From contig NC_134136.1 in NCBI RefSeq assembly GCF_040939455.1, positions 74,476,001 to 74,540,000 of the forward strand: a stretch of 64,000 bases of DNA, given 5' to 3'. Below the pieces are notes generated by a model, which was not told where the DNA came from, searched no databases, and saw only the letters and a program-made list of their open reading frames with translations. Positions 13,488 to 21,249 of the stretch are shown one piece after another. A program made the position numbers and the translations under genes. Within the stretch, counting starts at the first letter, position 1. Each line of letters begins with the position of its first letter. Origin of the DNA: Microcebus murinus (taxonomy: Eukaryota > Chordata > Mammalia > Primates > Cheirogaleidae).

Positions 13488-13858
13488 TTTATGAACTGAA
13501 TTGTTTACCCCCAAAATTTATATGTTGAAGCCTTAACCCTGAATGTGATGTTATTTGGAAATGGGGACTTTGTGAGATAAAACTGAGGTCACAAAGATGA
13601 GGCCCTCATGAGGGAACCAGTGCTATTATAAGAAGAGGCACCAGAGAGCTCACTGTCCCTCTTTACTTGCCATGTGAAAACATAGCAAGAATACAGCCAT
13701 CTGGAAGCTAGGATGAGCACCATCCCTTGAAAGAAACAATGCTGGTGCCTGAATCTTGGACTTCTAGACTCCTTAACTGTGAGAAAGTTAATTTATGTCA
13801 TTCAAGCCAATCAATCTTTGGTATTTTGTAATGGCAGCCTGAGCTAAGAAACAATATG
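13488..13858 (+). mobile_element. MaLR solo LTR (MLT1-like)
   Basis: Ordered landmarks: 'atgaactgaattgtttaccc', 'atatgttgaagccttaaccc', 'ttataagaagaggcaccaga', 'cttggacttctaga', 'gtattttgtaatggcagcct'. All are typical of forward MLT1-type LTRs. No internal sequence is attached. Confidence 0.8.
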
Positions 13859-13864
13859 ACACCA

Positions 13865-14340
13865 GCAGTTATACTCCTGGTTATATACCCAACAGAAATG
13901 ACTGTTTACATTCAACAAAACACATGAAAAAGAGTGCTAATTTCACCTTTATTCATAATGGCTAAAACCTGGAAATAACCAAAATAATACTAAGTTTTCC
14001 TTGAATGAATTATATTCATTTATATTCATGTGATAAAATACTACTGAGTAATGAACAAGAGCAGACTACCATTCCATGTATCACTGGAGATGGACCTCAC
14101 AGACTTAATGTAGAGAGAAAGATAAAAAAACTCAAAAGAGTACATAGTGTCTTGCTCCATTTATACAAAGGTCAAGAGCAGGTAAACTAGTCTATCATGA
14201 TAGAGTTCAGAATAGTGGTTAAAATAGGGGAGGTATGTGGGCCAAGACAAACAGGTAGGAACTTTCTTAGGTATTGGAAATATTCTATATTTTGATGATC
14301 ATGGCAGATACACAGTACAATGAACATTTGCACACACTGC
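13865..14340 (+). mobile_element. Old L1M 3' end, degraded
   Basis: Matches the general L1 C-terminal/3'UTR pattern ('tatacccaacagaaat', 'attcataatggctaaaacct', 'tagtggtt', 'atattttgatgatcatggca'), but very diverged and clearly older than the dominant L1 family. Confidence 0.55.
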
Positions 14341-15004
14341 TACAGATACATTTAACCCAAGAATAAAGAAAAACAAAGGAAAAGAAGGACTTTCAGGATC
14401 TGTCCGTTCCCAGTCACTCATTTCATAGGCACAAGTGATATTTTCCCATAGGACCCATGAGAACGAATGCCCAGCACCTAGCACACTGCTTGCTCTAGAG
14501 AAATGTGTGCTCAATCTTGGTTAAATGGGCAAAGCATTCCAACTTTTCAAGTTCCCATTCCCCACCCCACCCCTCCCATCTGATCTCTAGCCTGTGTGAT
14601 GCAAGCACCAAGGAATGTGGAGAAGCCTGAAGTTGAGCAGTGGTGGGCAAATGGAGAGCTCAGTCACAAGACAGCAGAGAATCTGGAAAATGAGGGGCAG
14701 AGAAAGGTGAAAGGAGGAAACACTAGGCACTTGAGGGAAGAGGACGAACCTTGACATCCCTCTCAGGAGGTTGACATGGTGGTGGAAACTGCTGCTGAGA
14801 TTGTGTGTCCCTCACTTCTGAGAGCTCTGTGTGGAAAATGTAGGCTGTGCTGAGGCAGCTCCTATAGCAATCCCTGCTTCATTGCCCCTCTCTTATGTAT
14901 TACCTGTTTATATTATTCTATAGCACAGACAAGGAGGCAGGTGCATGGGAATGAAAAGGTCCTCTTAATGAACAGACCTCTGGAGGAAAATATGCACTAG
15001 GACA
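14341..15004. other. Unassigned flank of the class II provirus
   Basis: No gene or named repeat seen. Ends at the TG that opens the 5' LTR at 15005. Confidence 0.45.
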
Positions 15005-15305
15005 TGTGGGAGCTGGACCTAGCAGAAAGGATGGACTCATGGATGGAAAGAAAGAACGTGAGCAGGGTGAATGAAGGGTCAGAAGAAAACGCCTGCCCAA
15101 ATCTGCTTGTTTGCTGTGTGCAAGGGTCAGCTGAAATAATCTGAAAACAGCTGACCTGTATGGAACTTGTTAAAGAAATTAGCAGACATCCCTGACCCTT
15201 TGTACATATCCTTGGAAATAAATAAGGGGAGAAAACTTAGCTGAGGAGGCCATTTTCTTCTTCAGACTTTGGCCTCTCTCCTTCTCTCTAACCACTATGT
15301 GTTTC
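15005..15305 (+). repeat. 5' LTR of class II provirus, first part
   Basis: Begins TGTGGGAGC and aligns along its length with the 3' LTR at 24769 ('aacgtgagcagggtgaatga', 'cttgtttgctgtgtgcaagg', 'ggaaataaataaggggaga', 'ctgaggaggccattttct'). It stops at 'ctatgtgtttc', where the 3' LTR continues without a break, because another provirus inserted here. The remaining 55 bases resume at 20059. Confidence 0.93.
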
Positions 15306-15632
15306 TGTTCCGGCAAGTGTACAGCAAGTGTCACAGCAAGTGTTAACAGCAACTGACCAGGGAAAGAACTGAGTGGCTCACAGAGGGTCAGAGAATCAGC
15401 CTTTACTCCGCCGGTGGGCTCAGAGGGGCATGCCACCAAATTCTGAGCACCGTTTCCTTGTTCTCCTCCAGTTTTATACACTTGGTGGGATTCGAAAAGT
15501 GTCCAATCAGCAACAAGCTTTAATATCCATTCAGCAACAAGCTTTAATATCCAATCATCACTGGGATTCAAAAAGTATCCAACCATTAGTGAGTTCAGTC
15601 ATGGGGCCCCGGGGTGGGGTTTTTCCCTATCA
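15306..15632 (-). repeat. 3' LTR of class I provirus
   Basis: On the minus strand it runs from TGATAGGG to GCCGGAACA, giving TG...CA ends. It aligns with 19758-20058 but has one extra 24-base unit ('caacaagctttaatatc' repeated at about 15510-15555) containing an inverted CCAAT box. The TATA-like gtataaaa (minus strand) is at 15472-15479. The polyadenylation site equivalent to the AATAAA of the other LTR is mutated here ('cctttactcc'). Confidence 0.93.
15472..15479 (-). promoter_or_regulatory. TATA box of the class I 3' LTR
   Basis: Reads gtataaaa on the minus strand, at the same place in both LTRs and in the related LTR at 63146-63153. Confidence 0.7.
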
Positions 15633-15637
15633 TTCCC

Positions 15638-15984
<347 letters not shown>

Positions 15985-15998
15985 CATTCCCCCCTTTT
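15985..15998 (-). promoter_or_regulatory. Polypurine tract of class I provirus (duplicated by the Alu)
   Basis: Minus-strand AAAAGGGGGGAATG directly precedes the LTR's TG. It is the plus-strand primer site in a retrovirus. The Alu's target-site duplication copied it, so the second copy now abuts the LTR at 15631-15644. Confidence 0.85.
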
Positions 15999-16340
15999 GA
16001 TGCCCTTATCAGTTTACACAGTGGCATCAACCTCTCTATGAATCTAATAACTGCATTGAGCAAGCAGGGTCCCATGGTTACCATCAGAAAGATAGAGGCC
16101 TAGCTAGGGGCGATAGCTAAGCCCCAAGTCTGTTCTAACTCCTGTTTTCTCTTGTGGATTCTTTCTTTTAGCTCTTTGACTATGGTAGCTACAATTCCTG
16201 ATTGGTTTGCATAGTAACAGCATTCTTCCCCCAGAGAGTCCCAACCAAGAACAACACAGAGGTACCCCATGTAGACCCAGAAAAGGATTACCAAGAAGCA
16301 AGTTAGTCCAGTCTCTTGAGGTGGAGGCCCCGAGTCCAAT
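15999..16340 (-). pseudogene. Class I env transmembrane-subunit (TM) remnant
   Basis: The minus-strand frame 16339-16100 contains an EECCYYANQSG block, the end of the CX6CC region characteristic of gammaretroviral TM. A Lys/Glu-rich helix and an IAPS-like stretch follow. Downstream (16084 onwards) 'GPCLLNAVIRFI' resembles the membrane-spanning and tail start. The TM N-terminus, fusion peptide and all of SU are missing, so no entry function is possible. The join to pol lies at about 16340-16390. Confidence 0.8.
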
Positions 16341-16387
16341 TCCCAAGAAGACTGTCAGTATTCCTATAAGAGTCCAAGCCAGTGGTC

Positions 16388-16834
16388 CTATTCAGTCCTT
16401 GGCTTCCAGCCAGATTCAGGGGCAAACCATATCAAGTCTGGCTGGCTTGCATAGACCTCCTCCACGGCCTCAGTATAGTCATAGTCCAGGGGCCCTGGCC
16501 CGGTAGGAAGGAAGGTGGCAGGGATTAAGGCCCGCACAGTCTTGATGGTGACTCGTGGGTTTTCACACAGCAGTCCCTGGTACTGTGCCAGCCGACTGCT
16601 AGAAAGCCATCGATACTCCAGTGTGTTCATCAAAGCCACTACTGCGTTCAGGACCTGCACATGGATATTTTGCCCAAGCATAAGCTTGTCCGCCTCCTTG
16701 ATTAGCAAGACGGTTACTGCCAGTGGTCTCAGCCAAGGCGGACATCCTGACGCTACCTAGTCCAGCTGTTTAGACAGATAGGCTACTGGCCTCTGTCAGG
16801 GGCCCACAGTCTGCATCAGTACCCCCATAGCTAC
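16388..16834 (-). pseudogene. Class I pol remnant: RT connection region up to the RNase H border
   Basis: Directly after the myosin segment the same frame continues with the pol motif QRPVAYLSKQLD (about 16795-16760), then KEADKLMLGQ and, further on, WLSSSRLAQYQGLL, all typical of the gammaretroviral RT connection region. Two in-frame stops lie near the start (TGA and TAG around 16799 and 16757); the frame is then open to 16388. Fingers, palm and catalytic YxDD are absent. The RNase H catalytic core and integrase are also missing. Confidence 0.85.
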
Positions 16835-17602
16835 CTGCTTCTTCTCACCTTTGAGGACAGCCTGTTCAGCCTCCTCAAGCTGGGCCTGGAGCTCCCACAC
16901 GGTCTGTTCCAGTGTCTTCTTCATCCGTTCCAGGTGTGCACTTGTGTCCTCCTCCTTCTTCAGCTCCTCAGCCATCTTGGCAGCATTGGTGATGGTCTTT
17001 TTGGCCTTCTCCTCTGCCTCCTACTTCTCCTGGGCAGCCTCCTTCACCTCCCCACTCAGCTGGGCCAAATATGCCTCGAGCTGCTTCTTCTGGTTCAGGA
17101 GGCCTATGTTCTGCGAATGCAGGAGGTTGAGGTGCTCAGTGGCCTCCAACAGCTCCTACTCCACCAGCTGCCAGCTGCACTCGCCCTGCTCCAGCGCAGC
17201 CTGCAGCTCCTCCAGCTCAGAAGCCAGCAGCACAGCCCGGTGCTCCAGGGTCTCCACCTGCTCTTGGAGCTCAGCTGCCAGCCGCTGCTCCTCATCCCGC
17301 CCTGCCTACTCCTCCTTCACCTGGGCCTGCAGCAGCCATGTGGCTGCCTGGGCCTCCATGGCCTGACAGGTAGCATAGCGCAGCTGCAGCTCTAGTTCAT
17401 TGAGGTCACCCTCCATCTTCTTCTTGAGCCTCAATGCTTCGTTGCGGGCTCAGGTCTCAGCATCCAGGGAGGCCTGCAGGGACTCCACTGACTGTTGGTG
17501 GTTGCACCTCAGGTTAATGCACTCCTTATCTTTCTCTGCCAGCTTCTTTTTGGCCTCCTCCACCTCCTCGGTCCTCTGGATGGCCTCTGTCTCATACTTG
17601 CT
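16835..17602 (-). pseudogene. MYH7B-like: Captured host cDNA: striated-type myosin heavy chain rod (light meromyosin), within provirus
   Basis: The minus strand codes about 256 codons of myosin-II rod. It opens with [20 protein letters not shown], then [74 protein letters not shown] and [17 protein letters not shown]. These are the diagnostic heptad coiled-coil blocks of sarcomeric myosin heavy chains. The variant residues ([20 protein letters not shown]) fit MYH7B best as I remember it; the paralogue is an inference. No introns interrupt it, so it derives from spliced mRNA. A stretch of rod is deleted internally at a shared KLA (about 17540). Four stops (one TGA, three TAG) but no frameshift are seen. 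It replaces viral RT. Confidence 0.92.
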
Positions 17603-17604
17603 CA

Positions 17605-17841
17605 GCAAGTCCGTCCCAACATAGGTACTGGACAGTCTGGCATGTAGAGGACCCCATGCCTTATCTGATAGCCCCCCATTTGGCATACACAACACTGGCA
17701 GAAGGGTCTGGCTACCTGAGTCCTGGTAGCTCTGACTATAGTTGTTTCCCGCTTTGTAAGTAGGGCCACAGGGGTTGTCACAATTGAGTGTTCTGCTCCA
17801 GTGTCCACCATGAATGTCATTTGTTGGCCCCCTACTTTCAT
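17605..17841 (-). pseudogene. Class I retroviral aspartic protease remnant
   Basis: The minus-strand frame starts around KVGGQQMTF, carries the catalytic [10 protein letters not shown] (DTG triad) and ends [12 protein letters not shown], the C-terminal Gly-Arg element of gammaretroviral proteases. The size (about 79 residues visible) is somewhat short. The frame is shifted by one base relative to the downstream myosin frame and now ends at a TGA (17602-17604). A one-base deletion just after the LGR codons accounts for this. In a virus it would process Gag-Pol. Here it lies between gag and the myosin insert. Confidence 0.88.
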
Positions 17842-19050
17842 CTTAACTGTGGGTTCCTGAGGGCTAAGACTGAAGGAACCCGATCTACCTGACTTGGTAG
17901 TCCTGAATGGGGCCCTCCCTTGTGACAGGCCACTTCTCTTGTGGGGGCATTCATTCTTTCAGTGGCCGAACCCCTTGCAATTGGTGCACTGGTCTCTTGC
18001 CAGGGGTGCCTGTCCTCTGGTTCACCCTTTCATGGGCGTCTGGGCCACTTGGACTGGTTGGGTCTACCGAGGGCAGTAGCCAGGAGGTTGGCCTTTTTCT
18101 TCATCCTCTCATCTTTCTCCCTCTAAGCAGTCCAGTCTCGGTTGATGTACACCTTGTGGGCCACCTCAATTAACTGTGTGATACTCATGCCTGTGAATCC
18201 TTTGAGTTTCTGCAGCTTCCTCCAGATGTTGGAGGCCGATTGCCTGACGAACGCAACATTCACCATTCTCTAGTTTTTGGCTGCCTCCATGTCAATAGGT
18301 ATGTATATTTGGTATGCCTCACAGAGGCGCTCGTAAAAGTCATAGGGTGACTCCTCTGGCTTCTGGGTAATTAAGGAAACCTTGTTCATGTTGGTCAGCT
18401 TTTTGGCCCCTTCCCACACTCCTTGGAGAAGAGCCTCTCAGTGCCGCTCCAGTGCTGCTTGTCCTTCCAGTGTGTTGAAATCCCACTCTTGATTGGTCTC
18501 GGGCACTGCTTGTGATGCCCATTGTTCCACATCTAGGGTGCCTGCCAGAGCCCGTTCCTGCAGCCACTTCCGAGTTCCAGTCATGATCCAATGCCGTTCT
18601 TCGGTACTGAAAAAGGTCAGTAGGAGTTGTCAGCAATCTTCCCACGTGGGACTGTGAGTCTGGAAGATAGATTCCAGGAGGTCGATGAGGGCCTGCAGTT
18701 TCTCCAAGTAGGACGGGGTATGGTGTTTCCAATTCAATAGGTCAGTGGTGGAGAAAGGCTGATAATACAGGGCAAGTTGCCCTGGATGGATGGTTCCATC
18801 ATCCCGAACCTGCAGCAGACCTCACATTTCATGCAGAGACAGATCGCAACTGGCGGACGAATGGTGGAGATGCCAGGGGTGGAGAAACTGATGGTGGTGG
18901 GGTGTCGGGTGCAGTCCCAGTCACCACTCTCCATACTGAATGTATGAAATTTATCAGCATGCACCTTAAAACTGTTGGCTTGGATTCGGCCCTGCTCATG
19001 TTTTAACTGGTTTAACCAGTGCTCCCGTTCCCTACACCACCGACAACACT
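17842..19050 (-). pseudogene. Class I gag remnant (capsid and nucleocapsid)
   Basis: Read on the minus strand, capsid-like segments with FSTEERH (about 18610), RLCEAYQIYIPID (about 18330) and AFVRQSASNIW (about 18250) are followed by a Lys/Arg-rich linker and one CCHC zinc knuckle (17947-17988). Frames are broken by stops and indels. Only 18732-18340 stays open for long, and partly in the wrong frame. The upstream matrix/p12 part (18790-19050) is barely recognisable. Gag order and the single knuckle support a gammaretroviral (class I) origin. Confidence 0.78.
17947..17988 (-). other. CCHC zinc knuckle of class I nucleocapsid
   Basis: The minus-strand codons give C-X2-C-X4-H-X4-C (CTNCKGFGH, a stop in place of the next residue, then KNEC). 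Spacing is exact for retroviral nucleocapsid. The TGA inside it shows the copy is dead. Confidence 0.85.
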
Positions 19051-19736
19051 GCTTTTCTGAACCTTGTCCCTGCCCAGACTGGTCCCCATTCTGGCTCCTC
19101 GCCTTTCTCTTTCGTTGCAAGACATACAAGGAGTAGAGGCTTCCTTCAGGTGTCTGCCTGGCTGCGTCCCTCAAGGGAATTTAGGCGCATCTTGGTTAAG
19201 GCCGTATCAGTTTTTAATCCCGGGCCTGGTCACTCCCTATCATGGGGAGTGAATCGCCGTTATGCCATATGACATCATCACAGAACTGCAGGTTAGGACC
19301 CACTCAAACCCTGTAGCCAAAGCTGTGGGGCCACAGACACAATGACCGCAAGGAGTCACTGTGTTCCTTCCATTCACACAGAAGTTACACATTCCCTACC
19401 CTGGGGGATCCTTGTCCTTAGGAGGTGATCAGGCTCCTCTTCCATCTCACTGAAGGGCCTACCCTTAGGAGGTGATTGGGCTCCTCTTTCACTCTGCTGA
19501 CGGGCCTATCTTGGGCAGGTCCCAGGACCCTACCTTGTCTGACACCCTGGCCTTGGTCTGACTGATCCCTCCAGAGTGTTCGGGTGAGACTGAAACCCTG
19601 TAGCCAGCGGGAGTTCCTGAGGAGCCAGGATTCCTACAAATGGTGGTTCAGCGCCAGCTCCTCTCAATCGTAGAGTACTGTCATCCGCCATGGTCGTCCC
19701 CGATCCAGTGGCTTCAAGAGGCCAGCACAGTCTGCT
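19051..19736 (-). other. Class I provirus leader and degraded 5' gag
   Basis: Lies between the primer site and recognisable gag. It holds a roughly 48-bp direct repeat ('ttaggaggtgat', 'ggctcctctt', 'gggcctac/at') at about 19419-19513, which is a leader duplication. A minus-strand ATG at about 19692 has no long frame behind it. No packaging signal can be defined by eye. Confidence 0.6.
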
Positions 19737-19754
19737 TTCCCGGTCAGGGAACCC
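19737..19754 (-). promoter_or_regulatory. Primer binding site, tRNA-Glu type
   Basis: The minus strand reads GGGTTCCCTGACCGGGAA, which pairs with the 3' end of tRNA-Glu at 17 of 18 positions including the CCA-complement region (first T is G). It starts three bases after the LTR's CA. A Glu primer is the namesake of the ERV-E group, supporting the class I call. Confidence 0.85.
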
Positions 19755-19853
19755 AAATGATCCGGCAAATGTACAGAAAGTATAACAGCAAGTGTTAACA
19801 GCAACTGACCAGAGAAAGAACTGAGAAGCACACAGAAGTTTGGAGAATCAGCC

Positions 19854-19859
19854 TTTATT
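19854..19859 (-). terminator. LTR polyadenylation signal
   Basis: AATAAA on the minus strand, 62 bases downstream of the TATA box in the transcript sense, as expected for a compact class I LTR. Confidence 0.65.
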
Positions 19860-19920
19860 TCACCAGCGGGCTCAGAGGGGCATGCCACCAAATTCTGAGC
19901 ACCGCTTCCTTGTTCTCCAG

Positions 19921-19928
19921 TTTTATAC
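19921..19928 (-). promoter_or_regulatory. TATA box of the class I 5' LTR
   Basis: gtataaaa on the minus strand, downstream of the CCAAT-repeat block. Confidence 0.7.
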
Positions 19929-20058
19929 ACTTGGTGGGATTCAAAAAGTATCCAATCAGCAACAAGCTTTAATATCCAATCAGCACTGGGATTCAAAAAG
20001 TATCCAACTAGTAGTGAGTTCATACATGGGGCCCCAGGGTGGGGGGCTTTCCCTATCA

Positions 20059-20113
20059 TTAGAGTGATTATTCATTCCTTTGCTACCACACTCAGGAGCA
20101 AAAAGCAGCTGCA
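20059..20113 (+). repeat. 5' LTR of class II provirus, remainder
   Basis: 'gagtgattattcattcctttgctacca' onward matches 25045-25095 of the 3' LTR, completing the LTR interrupted at 15305. Confidence 0.9.
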
Positions 20114-20119
20114 AGGAGT

Positions 20120-20138
20120 GGTGACCCCAACATGATTC
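20120..20138 (+). promoter_or_regulatory. Primer binding site, tRNA-Trp type
   Basis: TGGTGACCCCAACATGATT matches the complement of the tRNA-Trp 3' end at 17 of 19 positions. Both differences are G to A at CpG sites. It lies a few bases after the LTR end, in the correct place. A Trp primer on a class II backbone is unusual, since Lys is commoner. Confidence 0.75.
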
Positions 20139-20265
20139 AGGGATCCATGTGTCCTCTGAGTGTTTTTATCATCCAGACTATAAAGGGAATCATCCTGATG
20201 AGGGACGGTCCCACCCGCTGCTTTGGGAAAGGGACTAATGCCAGTAGTTTCAGAAGGGGATTTCT

Positions 20266-20594
20266 TTCATTTTTTCTTTCAGAATATTATGGGGGTACAA
20301 ATGTTAAGGTTACATATATTGCTCTTGTCTCCCCTCCCTCCTTGAGCCAGAGCTTCAAACGTGTCCATCCCGCAGACGGTGTGCATCACACTCACTATGC
20401 ATGTATATACCCATCTCCTCCTCCACCCTCCCACCTGCCCCACACTCAACGACAAATGTTTGGTTTTCTTTTTTTCTTAATATTTTGGTTACATTTTATA
20501 TCTTTGCCTCTCCCTAGCAAGGGTTAGAGGTATGCCCTTACCCTCCACAATGTTCACCACATGCCTCAGGTGTGGGATTATCCCTCCAACCCCC
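20266..20594 (-). mobile_element. L1 3' end inserted in the class II leader
   Basis: A reverse L1 3'UTR opening with 'ttcattttttctttcagaat' and passing 'gggggtacaaatgttaaggt'. It is flanked by a perfect 13-bp duplication GAAGGGGATTTCT at 20253-20265 and 20595-20607. The far half ('cctctccctagcaagggtta') looks like a different 3'UTR version of the same L1 lineage. Confidence 0.88.
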
Positions 20595-20639
20595 GAAGGG
20601 GATTTCTAACATGGGGTAAAAGCTGATGAAAGATCAGCG

Positions 20640-21120
20640 AATCTGTGCACTATGCGGAAGCTCTTAAAAGCTACTCTGTGTTCCGTTGAATCAAAAGCCT
20701 TACAGCAGGTCTTATGTGCAGTAAGGCAACATTGCCCCAGGTTCCCAGATGAGGGCACATTAGATTTAGAACTCTGGGAGAAAGCAGGGAAGTTTTTTAA
20801 GAAGAATTTTAGGTATGTGGCTCCCGCGCCCCTTGCTATGTTAACTACATGGAGCCTGGTGCAAACAGCGCTGATCTCCTGACATGTTCCTATGGATTCT
20901 AATCCGCTGGAACCCACCATTCCTCCTCTGCTGCCGCTTGTTCCGCTGGAGGATACTGCATTCCCTGCTCCAAAATTCCCAAATCCTGAGCCATTCTCTC
21001 CACCATCGCCTTCTTCGGTTCAACAGGAGGAGCAACTACCTCCTCCACCTCCTCCCTCTCTCAAAGGGGATCTCTATTCCTCACCTAGTAAACTATCCAC
21101 TTCTCACCATTGCTTGTGAG
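20640..21120 (+). pseudogene. Class II gag matrix remnant
   Basis: The frame 20652-20882 begins MRKLLKATLC and contains CPRFPDEGTLDLELWEKAGK, the matrix helix block of betaretroviral Gag. It is followed by WSLVQTALIS and a stop, then a Pro-rich linker (20892-21119). Capsid, nucleocapsid and most of the protease are deleted before pol starts near 21250. Confidence 0.75.
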
Positions 21121-21249
21121 AGGGCCAATCTTTATGGGGATGAGATTTGCTAGAACAATGGAATCTTCTTCTAACTATCCAGCCTTTCAATAGGGCCCAC
21201 TGTTCAGGTAAATCCAATGCAACCCACACCTTTACAATAGGCTACTAAT

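Larger units (their letters stand above)
19758..20058 (-). repeat. 5' LTR of class I provirus
   Basis: Minus-strand TGATAGGG...GCCGGATCA, 301 bp. It contains CCAAT-type boxes, a TATA-like gtataaaa (19921-19928) and an AATAAA (19854-19859). It has one 24-base CCAAT unit fewer than the 3' LTR. The + strand joins at 20058/20059 and 15305/15306 are the insertion points in the class II LTR. The duplication left there is only 3-4 bases and imperfect. Confidence 0.93.

Noticed and set aside
16851..17395. Two long overlapping + strand open frames (171 and 153 aa, Ser/Cys- and Leu-rich)
   Set aside because: They are antisense shadows of the myosin rod coding segment. The opposite-strand composition of Glu/Lys/Gln-rich heptads gives open Ser/Leu frames.
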